Positions 34,679-42,648 of a stretch of DNA of 64,000 nucleotides are shown piece after piece. Positions within the stretch are counted from its first letter, which is position 1, and each line of letters begins with the position of its first letter. Position numbers and translations under genes: made by a program. Origin of the DNA: an uncultured Prevotella sp. (GTDB taxonomy: Bacteria > Bacteroidota > Bacteroidia > Bacteroidales > Bacteroidaceae); assembly GCA_905233985.1 (NCBI GenBank), contig CAJOFA010000008.1, positions 55,534 through 119,533 on the forward strand. The letters run 5' to 3'. The notes beneath the pieces were generated by a model. It saw only the letters and a list, made by a program, of their open reading frames with translations, made no database searches and was not told the DNA's origin.

Positions 34679-34992
34679 GCTTTAAAGAGTTGAACAATAC
34701 GGATGGCGCGGAGGTGCTGATACTGCTTGCCCTCGTTCTCGGTACCCTTCTTGCCGTTGACGACGGAGAGGTTGAACTCGACACTCACGAAGTCGCCAGT
34801 CTTGATGTACCCCTGGGCCACCGACGCAGCAAAGGTGCGAGCCTGGTCGTCATACAGCTCGAAGATGCCCGTGTCGTTGCCGTCACCGACAGTCACGTTA
34901 ATACTTGCGAATGTACGGCTCTCGCCATTGTCATTCGTGATCGTCTTCTCGGTCATCGCCGAGACATTTTGAATAAATCCTAATAATTTCAT
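34675..34992 (-). CDS. Small protein, possibly OB-fold single-strand DNA-binding
   Basis: 105 aa: MKLLGFIQNVSAMTEKTITN, then ASINVTVGDGNDTGIFELYDDQARTF and GDFVSVEFNLSVVNGK. The arrangement of short beta strands and the position in a replication-like minus-strand cluster would suit an OB-fold SSB-like role, but no clear SSB motif is present, so this is a guess from layout. First gene after a promoter (TAACTTTG at 35063-35056), likely heading the cluster that runs to the DUF3987 and HU-like genes. Confidence 0.5.
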   Translation of the reverse strand: MKLLGFIQNVSAMTEKTITNDNGESRTFASINVTVGDGNDTGIFELYDDQARTFAASVAQGYIKTGDFVSVEFNLSVVNGKKGTENEGKQYQHLRAIRIVQLFKA

Positions 34993-35055
34993 AATCGTTT
35001 AATTTTTAAATTGTTCATACTTCAGTTAATTGTTGCAATTCCGGACTTGCAACGG

Positions 35056-35063
35056 CAAAGTTA
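35056..35063 (-). promoter_or_regulatory. -7 box of the accessory cluster
   Basis: Minus strand TAACTTTG. The leader of about 60 nt that follows contains a perfect 7-bp stem GTTGCAA..TTGCAAC (35054-35033). Confidence 0.6.
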
Positions 35064-35068
35064 GGCAC

Positions 35069-35100
35069 AAAAAAAGGGCGGCGGAAATAATCCGTCGCCC
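35069..35100 (-). terminator. Terminator of the S24 peptidase gene
   Basis: Minus strand GGGCGACGGA, loop TTATT, TCCGCCGCCC, then T7: a textbook intrinsic terminator, 74 bases beyond the stop. Between the stop and the hairpin the bases (35100-35173) are further copies of an AAAACAAGGCAAAAAC repeat that already forms the last codons of the gene. Confidence 0.9.
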
Positions 35101-35173
35101 AGTGGGAGTTTTGCCTTGTTTTTGTGGGAGTTTTGGCCTTTTTGCCCTGTTTCTGCCTAGTTTAACATTTTTT

Positions 35174-36067
35174 TTACCTAGTTTTTGCCTTGTTTTTACC
35201 TTGTTTTTCATTTGACTGTTCTGTCATCTGTGCGTTCAGCAGATCTGTCAGAGCTGTGCATAGCTTATGATATTCTTTGAAGCGCTTGCCCGTGACAGGC
35301 GCATCCTCCTCGTTCCACCTGCTAGCAGGTTTCGAGAAGGAACCCACGTCCATGCGGCTTATCTCACGCAGGCTGATGTTAAACTCATTTTCGGGAAACA
35401 GCTCGTCCATTCGAACCTTCAGCTGCTCATAGCCGCCCTTGCGCAGGTAGCCTACATCGACCAGCGCCCTATAGACGCAGAACCACATGCGTCCCACCTT
35501 GATGTCTGTCAGCACCTGTGTCAGGGCATCCCTGACCATGTCGTCGGTCAGCTTCCTGCATTGCTTCTCTTGCATCTTCTGCAGAGACTTGCGCATGACG
35601 CTGTACGACATACGCGGCGCTTTCTTCGATATCTTGGTAACCTTGCCCAAAATATAGACCGTCGTATAGTCAGACACGCGGATAGGAGTGTAAGCATCGT
35701 TGGCAGGCACCAGCCACACCTCGCCGTCATCATCCTTGTAATAACTTTTCAGCGAGGTTTCACCGTCAAGCCAAGCCACCACCACGTCACCATCCTCAAA
35801 ACGCACGTCGTGCTTCACTATCACATCGTCGCCATTAAGAATGCCGGCATCCTTCATCGAGTCACCATGTACCGCCAGGACAAAGTCACAAATCTTGAGA
35901 AACGATAGAGGTATCGGCACCATCTCGCCGTCGTAGTCGCCAGGATTATCCGGATAGCCTGCCGGCACACCATTGGAAAAATAAGGCACATGTCTTTCAC
36001 ACAGCTGAGGTTTCCAACCCTGCGCCTCCAGCTGTTCAAACAGTTCTTTCAGTTCTTTTTCATCCAT
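35174..36067 (-). CDS. UmuD/LexA-like S24 peptidase with C-terminal extension
   Basis: 297 aa from MDEKELKELF at 36067 (the frame is open to 36109). The S24 self-cleaving domain has Ser70 in VHGDSMKDAGI and Lys107 in GETSLKSYY as the catalytic dyad, and an Ala36-Gly37 bond (GVPAGYP) at the position where UmuD and LexA are cut. There is no N-terminal HTH, so it is nearer UmuD than LexA. After about residue 150 comes a 145-residue extension I do not recognise (KLTDDMVRDALTQVL..., EFNISLREISRMD), which might be DNA- or partner-binding. No UmuC-type polymerase gene is adjacent. The C-terminus (EKQGKNKAKTR) derives from a simple repeat. Expected to respond to DNA damage if RecA triggers cleavage; inferred from family. 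Confidence 0.8.
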   Translation of the reverse strand: MDEKELKELFEQLEAQGWKPQLCERHVPYFSNGVPAGYPDNPGDYDGEMVPIPLSFLKICDFVLAVHGDSMKDAGILNGDDVIVKHDVRFEDGDVVVAWLDGETSLKSYYKDDDGEVWLVPANDAYTPIRVSDYTTVYILGKVTKISKKAPRMSYSVMRKSLQKMQEKQCRKLTDDMVRDALTQVLTDIKVGRMWFCVYRALVDVGYLRKGGYEQLKVRMDELFPENEFNISLREISRMDVGSFSKPASRWNEEDAPVTGKRFKEYHKLCTALTDLLNAQMTEQSNEKQGKNKAKTR

Positions 36068-36137
36068 ATTTGTACGTTTTAAGGGGTTGTTTTTTTTAAT
36101 CCTCGCCATCTTCCCAGACAGCGAAGGCTTTATCTTT

Positions 36138-36168
36138 AATCTGACAGGAACCTATCACTTGTCAGATT
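36138..36168. terminator. Inverted repeat at the end of the specificity gene
   Basis: AATCTGACA at 36138-36146 and TGTCAGATT at 36160-36168, a perfect 9-bp stem followed by a T-run on the plus strand only. It contains the last codons and the stop of the specificity gene. On the minus strand the T-run is missing, so termination there is uncertain. Confidence 0.4.
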
Positions 36169-37228
36169 TTTCCCTGTGATTCATTGCTATTCTATTCATG
36201 TACGCTATCACTTTTCGAGCAGCTATTTTTTTCTCTGCTCGGACAATTGTCTGCATGAACTTTACATCGATTTTCCCTTTATAATCAATTGGTAAGTATA
36301 TATCTTCGCACTCTACGCGATTTTTCCATGTGGCTTTTTGCTCGCGCGAATAGATAGGGTATATTTTTTTTTGGATGGCGGTTTTCAGGAAAATATTCGC
36401 GTCAAAAGATATCTCTTCACCCTTCCATTTTATTAGGTAACTGTCTGTAAAAATGCCAACTTCCTCTTCATGCGCATAAACCAGTCCCGCGGCAATTACT
36501 CCGTTGTATATAATTGAGAGGACATTGGAGTGAAATGTAAAATCTTCTTTGCGTCCAAACTTCATTATTCCATTATTACCACGCTTTGCGCAAACGACAG
36601 GTAGGCAAAACTCCTTCGTGCGAATACGGCTCACATGGTCTTGCCGTCGTGTGCCTTTACGTAGGTATGGGGCCTTCAGTGGAACAAACACCTTATTCAT
36701 CGCAAAAGGCTTCCATTTAACTTTATCACAGAGAAGCCGTTGCAAAGCTGCTTTTTCTGCATCAGTAAGCGTATAGTCTTGAAGAGAATATTTCTCAAGA
36801 AATGTAGTAACCTTGGAAATATATTCTCTTATCAATAATTCAACATATGCCTTCATATAATTAAAATCAACTTCTCCATGGGATATGGGTACAACCACAC
36901 ATACATCTTTTAGTACATCTTCATCGAAAGAATCAACACCCCATTGGAAGTTTGCGAAGGCCTTACGCATTGTCCCTAACAAATAGCAAGCAGTTTTGCT
37001 GTTCAAACTACCTTTTAACAAGGAGAGTATCTTGATTTTATCTCCAGTAAAGTATGGTAAATCTTGATAAAAGATAGTCGCAGTATCTTGGCCAAAAGAA
37101 ATGGTTTGACCGTCATTGAGGAATGCTGTGTCCTCATCAATATATCCTCTTATTCCATTGTTTTGACTAGTTCTTACTACATATCGATACCTCCCTCCAA
37201 AAGAAATTTTATTTGCATCATATTTCAT
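36155..37228 (-). pseudogene. Restriction specificity (TRD) subunit, apparently missing its start by a frameshift
   Basis: DNA-recognition component of a BcgI-like restriction-modification system. From ATG 37228 it encodes 357 aa with the TRD hallmark TIFYQDLPYFTGDKIKIL and a second TRD-like half (DSYLIKWKG). However, the same frame continues upstream for 38 codons (to 37342) and spells the usual N-terminus of such subunits: PRLERLNEEFIENGGKWQK, then RSLGTLFDIASTK. That stretch has no ATG, GTG or TTG. One extra T in the TTTT run at 37333-37336 would fuse it to the end of the methylase frame (MDFS...). So the gene is either the C-terminal part of a single nuclease-methylase-specificity protein split by a one-base deletion, or is expressed by frameshifting, or a truncated form starting at 37228. 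Confidence 0.65.
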
Positions 37229-37326
37229 CTTTGTAGATGCTATATCAAATAACGTTCCTAAACTTCGTTTCTGCCATTTGCCCCCGTTCTCAATAAACTC
37301 CTCGTTGAGTCTTTCAAGACGGGGGC

Positions 37327-39399
37327 CTACTGAAAATCCATTTCATCGGACTGGGAGATGTCTGTTAGTAGGGAGGAGATTTGCCATGCCATGTATTCAG
37401 ACACAGACTTACGGAAGTCGGATTCCGTAGGAATAGCGTTGTGCGATTGGTGTTGTCCATAGGTCCAATCGTTGCCTTTGAGCGATATTGTGTCCTTAAT
37501 GAAATGACCGTCAAGATGGTGGGTGGTGCGTTTACGTTCCAATACAATGTCCACCAGTTCTTTATAACGTTCTCTTCCTGTGCCATCATCGCGGAAATTC
37601 TTGGCAAGACTTGCTTTTCTCTTGTCTTGGCGTAAATACCCATCATAGGAGAAGTCAATGAACTTGACAAGAGTATCGGGATTATGTTTTTTCCCAACCT
37701 CAAACAGATATATTCCAGTCTGTACGCCAGCCCTTCCGATAAACAGTTTTAATGGCATCTTGATAGAGGCCAACAATGTGTTTCTTTCCAAAAGGCGTTT
37801 CGTGAACGGTAGACCTTGACCACTCCCGGCATTTTCTTGAATGAGTATTGCAGCCATGCCATTGGTCATTTTATTAAGTGCTTTCTCTACAAATACAAAA
37901 CCTTTTCCGTTTTCAGAATAGGGCGGATTAAGAAGGAAAACGTTGGCGGGGAAAGGTTTATCGCCTTCATCTTCCACCGACTGTTCATATTTTCCTTCGT
38001 AAGAGAGTGAATCTTTATTGAGTATGTGGCTACAACCATCGCCCATAAGAATCATATTCAGAACCGCGAGGATATATATCTCTGGGCGTAATTCCAAGCC
38101 CAACAACTGAAATAGTTGTATGTGGTCTATTTTTGTAGCCAGTTCCCGTTCGCTCTTGATATTTCGCTGAGCATCTTCAATCATCAACTTCATGGCGGAA
38201 ATGAGGAAACCACCGCTGCCGGCGGTGTAGTCCCATACGTAACTATTCATGTCAACCTTGCAAAGACGCGCCATCATCTCAGTGACATAGCGAGGCGTGA
38301 GCACCACGTCGTTTTTGTCATCGCCCGGACGGAGAGTAATCCACGAGGTCAGCACGTTGAAAAGTCTTCCCGTGAAATCTAAATGCTGAGCGGAGCGAAA
38401 CATGGGCATGATGTCATCTTTGATGGTGATGTACACCGATTTGATAGGACTTTCTCCATTACGAGGTGTGTAATAGTTAGCATCAAGTAAGATTGCGGAA
38501 AAGATGGAGTTAATGGTCTCCTTCTTCTCCTGAGGTATTTTTTTGCTGTTGAGAAAATCAGTTATCCGATTCAAGACCAGCATTCCGTCGTTTGAGTTTT
38601 TGCCCTTTTGCCCTTTCAACTCTTCTATTTCAAGAGGTGCTACAATATCCTTATATCCCAATGCTGCCATAATCATTCCACAAACTAACTGCACCCGTGA
38701 TTCGGCTTTAATGTTCAATCCGCCGCTTTCGTCTTTGTCTTCCATTCTTTGATTCAACTTTTTGAGTATGGCCTCTATTCGTATTTCGTACTCGATATTC
38801 CTCCGATCTTTTTCTTCATCAGAAAGTGACAAATCCCTAATAGCGGTCTGCAAGGAGGAAAGGTGTTCTTCGGCAAGGAACGATAGGTCAGAATAATCAG
38901 CAATCTTCTTTGGTAAGAGCATATTATCACGCGAAAGGTAATAAACTCCAATTTCTGTTTTTATCTCCTCGCCCACTTTGTAGCCATTAAAACCAATAGC
39001 AATTACCTCTTGGAAAGACTTGCTGTAATTTATGATAGCCTGAGCATAATGAACAGCACCATTTACGGCATATCGCTTGATATTCTCATATATAACCTCT
39101 CCTTTCTCATTGAAATTCAGCACTTTCTCGTCCTCTCCCATTTTTGCAAAATCATCCATTCTGCCTTTCACTTCTATCATGACAGGAATACGCTTCATTT
39201 CGGGCAGTTCTACCAGCAATTTAATGTCAGGGTAGTTACCTCCTTTGCCGCCACTCTTGGATTCGGCTTTTTTTAAAGCCTCATCTATCTCAGTATTTAT
39301 GCTTTCTGTCTTGGCGAAATAGCGTACATGGTTAGCATCGAGTTGCCTTTTTACAATATCTTCTATCTTTTCCTCTATACTTTTAGTTGAATTAGCCAT
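37327..39399 (-). CDS. Nuclease-methyltransferase of a BcgI-like (Type IIB/IIG) restriction system
   Basis: 690 aa. The N-terminal nuclease domain has a PD-(D/E)XK pattern: Pro57-Asp58 in NYPDIKL and Glu76-x-Lys78 in IEVKGR. A helical linker follows, then an N6-adenine methyltransferase: motif I DYTAGSGGF (390-398) and catalytic NPPY (491-494). This layout, with a separate TRD protein next to it, matches BcgI A and B subunits, which cut on both sides of their site and methylate it. It ends in MDFQ and TAG at 37329-37327; the next in-frame information is in the -1 frame, see the specificity gene. Two small proteins of unknown function precede it in the same direction, 69 bases or less apart. 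Confidence 0.85.
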   Translation of the reverse strand: MANSTKSIEEKIEDIVKRQLDANHVRYFAKTESINTEIDEALKKAESKSGGKGGNYPDIKLLVELPEMKRIPVMIEVKGRMDDFAKMGEDEKVLNFNEKGEVIYENIKRYAVNGAVHYAQAIINYSKSFQEVIAIGFNGYKVGEEIKTEIGVYYLSRDNMLLPKKIADYSDLSFLAEEHLSSLQTAIRDLSLSDEEKDRRNIEYEIRIEAILKKLNQRMEDKDESGGLNIKAESRVQLVCGMIMAALGYKDIVAPLEIEELKGQKGKNSNDGMLVLNRITDFLNSKKIPQEKKETINSIFSAILLDANYYTPRNGESPIKSVYITIKDDIMPMFRSAQHLDFTGRLFNVLTSWITLRPGDDKNDVVLTPRYVTEMMARLCKVDMNSYVWDYTAGSGGFLISAMKLMIEDAQRNIKSERELATKIDHIQLFQLLGLELRPEIYILAVLNMILMGDGCSHILNKDSLSYEGKYEQSVEDEGDKPFPANVFLLNPPYSENGKGFVFVEKALNKMTNGMAAILIQENAGSGQGLPFTKRLLERNTLLASIKMPLKLFIGRAGVQTGIYLFEVGKKHNPDTLVKFIDFSYDGYLRQDKRKASLAKNFRDDGTGRERYKELVDIVLERKRTTHHLDGHFIKDTISLKGNDWTYGQHQSHNAIPTESDFRKSVSEYMAWQISSLLTDISQSDEMDFQ

Positions 39400-39468
39400 T
39401 GTTGCGATTTTTTTAATATAAAACTTAACTATGTTAAAATAGAAAGGGATGTTTGAAGTTGTATTCCC

Positions 39469-39801
39469 TTACATGTTTATATATAATGTCGGCCCAGGAT
39501 ACTTGCCAAAGATATTTTTCACACTCTTTCCTAAGTATTCCGAATGAGTATCCTCGACGCCTGTAAACTCAATGCGTCCTAAATGAGCAGAATCATCCGT
39601 GTACTTCCACTTTTCAGGTATATATACAGCCACCACCTCACTATTTACAATAGCAAGAACATGGGTGGCTTTTGAAGCTCTTTCGAGTTTTATCTTCCAG
39701 TACTTGCGCGTCATCTCATAGAGATTTTCTCGTATCACTTTGCCTACTTTCACACAAAGTATTCTGTCTAATGCCAGTGGCTCTAATTCTTTCTTTGCCA
39801 T
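39469..39801 (-). CDS. Hypothetical protein upstream of the restriction genes
   Basis: 110 aa, unrecognised. LALDRILCVKVGKVIRENLYEMTRKYWKIKLERASKATHVLAIVNSEVVAVYIP suggests an alpha/beta fold of the PUA/ASCH type (a K-Y-W-K-I segment followed by VLAIVNSEVVAVY), a shape that occurs in small proteins beside restriction systems. That is only a resemblance. One base separates it from the gene upstream, and 69 bases from the nuclease-methylase gene downstream. Confidence 0.6.
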   Translation of the reverse strand: MAKKELEPLALDRILCVKVGKVIRENLYEMTRKYWKIKLERASKATHVLAIVNSEVVAVYIPEKWKYTDDSAHLGRIEFTGVEDTHSEYLGKSVKNIFGKYPGPTLYINM

Positions 39802-39802
39802 T

Positions 39803-40132
39803 CTAATCGCTCCAAATTCTAATTGTACTCTCTATACTGCTTGCCTCGCTCTCTATCTTATCTATCAATTTATTATGATGATCCTTTATCAAGTTTAAAA
39901 CATCGGAATTATCATAATCTTCAGAAATGTTATTTACTTTATCTTTTATATCATATACATCTCCATCAATAGAATTCACAGTATCATTTATATGGTGAAC
40001 CTCTTTTTTTATATTAATCAGAAAGATAAGATTCACAACACAAAGAAGAACAGCGATTAAGGACATATGTGGAATAATCGCTTTGTAACCCAAACGAGTT
40101 TTTGTCATTATTTTTCTTAAAAATTTCTTCAT
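39803..40132 (-). CDS. Small membrane protein with coiled coil
   Basis: 109 aa. One strong membrane helix (about residues 21-42, IPHMSLIAVLLCVVNLIFLI) followed by a heptad-like acidic region (HHINDTVNSIDGDVYDIKDKVNNISEDY) predicted to form a coiled coil. No family recognised. It is immediately upstream of the 110-aa gene and may be part of the same defence transcript. AT-rich compared with the flanking housekeeping genes. Confidence 0.6.
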   Translation of the reverse strand: MKKFLRKIMTKTRLGYKAIIPHMSLIAVLLCVVNLIFLINIKKEVHHINDTVNSIDGDVYDIKDKVNNISEDYDNSDVLNLIKDHHNKLIDKIESEASSIESTIRIWSD

Positions 40133-40144
40133 ATCTCTTTCTTT

Positions 40145-40438
40145 TTAATCTCCAAACGTAAATCCTATTGTTATCTCTCCGTCCCAACCCGTGCCGTTGA
40201 CATCGAGCAGCATCCAGGCATCGTGGATGTTGCGCAGGATGGGTGGATAAAGAGGATCGTCCTTCGCCTCGGGAAAGTCAGCGACAAAGGTTTTCACCTT
40301 CGAGGAAAAACGGGTGACGCTGTCGCAAGTACAGGATTTAAGACTCAAGGACTCGTCGTAGTAGTCCTCTAACTGCACATGTATCAGGTCGGGCTTCTCG
40401 CAGCTGCTGAAACCCAAGGGCAGCAGCGCAAGGAGCAT
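40145..40438 (-). CDS. Short lipoprotein, unknown function
   Basis: 97 aa from MLLALLPLGFSSC, with a lipobox GFSSC and Cys13. The mature part contains a Cys pair (SCTCDSVTRFSSK) and ends FTFGD. The frame is open further upstream (to 40660), and a second ATG at 40597 (MKPHEQLHN) would add 53 residues before the signal, which is unlike a lipoprotein. A consensus promoter lies at 40729-40700, which would make a leader of about 250 nt if 40438 is the start. A run of C8 on the coding strand lies at 40540-40547. Confidence 0.5.
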   Translation of the reverse strand: MLLALLPLGFSSCEKPDLIHVQLEDYYDESLSLKSCTCDSVTRFSSKVKTFVADFPEAKDDPLYPPILRNIHDAWMLLDVNGTGWDGEITIGFTFGD

Positions 40439-40699
40439 GACGCAAAAAGCCCTGCCATAAAAGGCAAATGCCTGATGCAGCAGAGTAGGTTTAGCGGACC
40501 TGAGAGAATGATTGTTGTTTACATTACATAACGAAATAGGGGGGGGTAATAACTCCCTGTAAATCAATGTGTTATGTAGTTGCTCGTGCGGTTTCATACC
40601 TTCTATGTTAGTGTAATATGCGACAAAGCTGCGGTTAAGCAAGCGCCTTGATGCTTGCATCAGTGGCCGAGCGTGAGCAGTTTCGCGGTGTTAACGCCG

Positions 40700-40729
40700 C
40701 AAAGATAATGCAAAATAATTAAAACACAA
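40700..40729 (-). promoter_or_regulatory. Consensus promoter upstream of the lipoprotein gene
   Basis: Minus strand TTG at 40729-40727, 19-base spacer, TATCTTTG at 40707-40700. Transcription from about 40694 toward the lipoprotein gene. The stretch 40439-40690 has no other convincing gene. Confidence 0.65.
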
Positions 40730-40874
40730 AACAAATGAGGGAAAAAATCAAAAAACAGCCCCGGACAACCTACACGAGTGAACTACGTCAACGTAACCTT
40801 TCAGTTGGCAAGGACTATTTTCTGGGTGCAAAGGTAACCCATTTCTTACAAACCTCCAAAAAGCTGCTCTATAG

Positions 40875-41033
40875 TCATAGGGCTGTGCACGTCTTCAGGA
40901 AGTCTGCGACCACCTGTGCCTCATGGCGATAGTCCTCCGTACCGGGGTTTTGCTCAGTAAGCATAGCCTCGCTTTCAAAGTTTTTTGCCGTCTCACCATA
41001 GAGAGTCGGGATAGCTCTTATTGCTGTTGCCAT
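40875..41033 (-). CDS. Orphan antitoxin-like small protein
   Basis: 52 aa: MATAIRAIPTLYGETAKNFE, then SEAMLTEQNPGTEDYRHEAQ and a C-terminal VVADFLKTCTAL. It resembles the MxTAIRxIPTLxGExA family of small proteins frequent in Bacteroidales that usually sit directly before a toxin or acetyltransferase gene. Here no partner gene follows within 135 bases (40735-40870), so it may be a solitary or decayed module. Promoter box TATCTTTG at 41076-41069 (minus). Assigning it as antitoxin is inference from recall of the family. Confidence 0.6.
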   Translation of the reverse strand: MATAIRAIPTLYGETAKNFESEAMLTEQNPGTEDYRHEAQVVADFLKTCTAL

Positions 41034-41114
41034 AGTCTGAATACGTATTAATGTTCTATTTTACGCTGCAAAGATATGCATTATTTTTGAAATAATAGCA
41101 AAATCTGTGAGAAA

Positions 41115-41708
41115 TCACTCCACGACCTTACCTGTCTTGTCAATCTGATGCCACTTGCCGTTGGCGTCCTCGACCCGAGCCAGGCCCTCGGAGAAAGAAT
41201 ATGCATCTTTCCACTGGCAGGGACTGACTACCTTGCCCGTCTGGTCAATAAAGCCCCACTTGTCGCTGTCGTCCTTGACCATAGCCAGGCCCTCGCGGAA
41301 AGACCATGCACTTTTCCACTGGCAGGGAATGACCACCTTGCCCTTCTTGTTGATAAAGCCGCACTTGCCGGTGGAGTCCCTGACCGCAGCCAGGCCCTCG
41401 CGGAAAGGCCATGCATCATTCCACTGGCAGGGACTGACCACCTTGCCCGTCTTGTCGATAAAGCCACACCTGCCGTTGGCGTCCTTGACCGCAGCCAGGC
41501 CCTCGGAGAAAGAACCTGCATATTTCCACTGGCAGGGAATAACCACCTTACCCGTCTTGTCGATAAAGCCATACTTCCAGTTGGCGTCCTTGACCCAAGC
41601 CAGGCCCTCGAAGAAATCGCCTTGATCTTTCCACTGCGCACTTGCATACGTCGCAGGCACTAACGACAGCACCACGGCGGATAAAACGATAAAAATAATC
41701 CTTTTCAT
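41115..41708 (-). CDS. Secreted WG-repeat protein A
   Basis: 197 aa from MKRIIFIVLSAVVLSLVPAT with a signal peptide cut after ASA. The rest is a series of five to six WG (KWG-like) repeats, unit about 32 residues: WKYGFIDKTGKVVIPCQWK, then a variable segment with SFSEGLAxVKDANG. The Cys-Gln-Trp (PCQW) in each unit is unusual for the family. Such repeats form beta-propeller-like scaffolds; the ligand is unknown. Sister of the next gene upstream; has its own promoter (TATCTTTG at 41742-41735). Confidence 0.85.
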   Translation of the reverse strand: MKRIIFIVLSAVVLSLVPATYASAQWKDQGDFFEGLAWVKDANWKYGFIDKTGKVVIPCQWKYAGSFSEGLAAVKDANGRCGFIDKTGKVVSPCQWNDAWPFREGLAAVRDSTGKCGFINKKGKVVIPCQWKSAWSFREGLAMVKDDSDKWGFIDQTGKVVSPCQWKDAYSFSEGLARVEDANGKWHQIDKTGKVVE

Positions 41709-41728
41709 AATAATATAGTTTTGGTTAT

Positions 41729-41799
41729 CGTCGGCAAAGATAACACTTTCCCCACAAACCTCCAAAAATTTCTGATTAATTTCTGGCAATTTCTTTCCA
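41729..41799 (-). repeat. Duplicated promoter/upstream segment, copy 1
   Basis: 71 bases that match 42578-42648 with three visible differences. Each contains the -7 box TATCTTTG, a TTTTTG -33 element and an upstream AT-rich part. Shows that the WG genes were duplicated together with their promoter. Confidence 0.85.
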
Positions 41800-41872
41800 G
41801 AACACAAAAGGGTCGGTTCTTGCGTCCCGCTGGTAGCAAGCGGCAAAGCCGAGCGCCGCTGTGCACTAGAAA

Positions 41873-42556
41873 TCACTCCACAATCCTGCCCGTTTTGTCA
41901 ATCTGATGCCAATTTCCGTTGGCGTCCATGACCCGAGCTCGACCATTTTCGAAAAAATGTGCATCTTTCCACTGGCAGGGAATGACCACCTTGCCTGTCA
42001 TGTCGATATAGCCATACTTGTCGTTGGCGTCCTTGACCCGAGCCAGGCCCTCGGAGAAAGATTCTGCATATTTCCACTGGCAGGGAATAACCACCTTGCC
42101 CGTCTTGTCGATAAAGCCCCACTTGCCGTTGGCGTCCATGACACCACCCAGGTCCTTGGAGAAAAAACCTGCACTTCTCCATTGGCAGGGTATGACCATT
42201 TTGCCCGTCTTGTCAATAAAGCCCCACTTGTCGTTGGCGTCCTTATATCTAGCCAGACCTTCACTGAAAGGCCCACATGAACGAAGCCGGGCTTCACATT
42301 CGGCCCGTTCACGTGCAGCTTCTTCTCTCGCAGCCTGTTCCCTTGCAGCTTCTTCTCTCGCAGCTTGTTCCCGTTTCTTCTTGGCAGCAGCTTCCTGATC
42401 GCGTTTCTTCTTAGCTGCGGCTTCACGCTCCAAACGTGCCTTGCGCTCTTTCGGGGTTTCAATGTGACCTACCGAACCTGTCTGCGCACAGGCATACGTC
42501 GTGGGTACTAACGTCAGCACCATAGCAGCGAAAACGATATTGATAATCCTTTTCAT
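41873..42556 (-). CDS. Secreted WG-repeat protein B with charged helical linker
   Basis: 227 aa. Signal peptide MKRIINIVFAAMVLTLVPTT, cleaved near CAQ. Residues 32-95 are a highly charged Ala/Arg/Glu/Lys helix (AAKKKREQAAREEAAREQAA) likely to form a coiled coil, then four WG repeats with the same PCQW core as the downstream paralog. The stop at 41873 lies 165 bases before the paralog start. Promoter TATCTTTG at 42591-42584. Confidence 0.85.
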   Translation of the reverse strand: MKRIINIVFAAMVLTLVPTTYACAQTGSVGHIETPKERKARLEREAAAKKKRDQEAAAKKKREQAAREEAAREQAAREEAARERAECEARLRSCGPFSEGLARYKDANDKWGFIDKTGKMVIPCQWRSAGFFSKDLGGVMDANGKWGFIDKTGKVVIPCQWKYAESFSEGLARVKDANDKYGYIDMTGKVVIPCQWKDAHFFENGRARVMDANGNWHQIDKTGRIVE

Positions 42557-42577
42557 ATTCTGATAGTTTTAAGTTTC

Positions 42578-42648
42578 CGTCGGCAAAGATAGCACTTTCC
42601 CTGCAAACCTCCAAAAATTTCTGATTAATTTCTGGCAATTTCTTTCCA
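42578..42648 (-). repeat. Duplicated promoter/upstream segment, copy 2
   Basis: Partner of 41729-41799; includes TTG and a 20-base spacer before TATCTTTG. Confidence 0.85.

Noticed and set aside
40735..40932. 65-codon plus-strand frame
   Set aside because: Overlaps the minus-strand antitoxin-like gene, which has a promoter and family resemblance; this frame has neither.
30900..42560. Complete prophage or integrative element
   Set aside because: VirE-N/DUF3987, S24 peptidase and restriction genes suggest accessory DNA, but no integrase, transfer, capsid or attachment-site duplication is visible.
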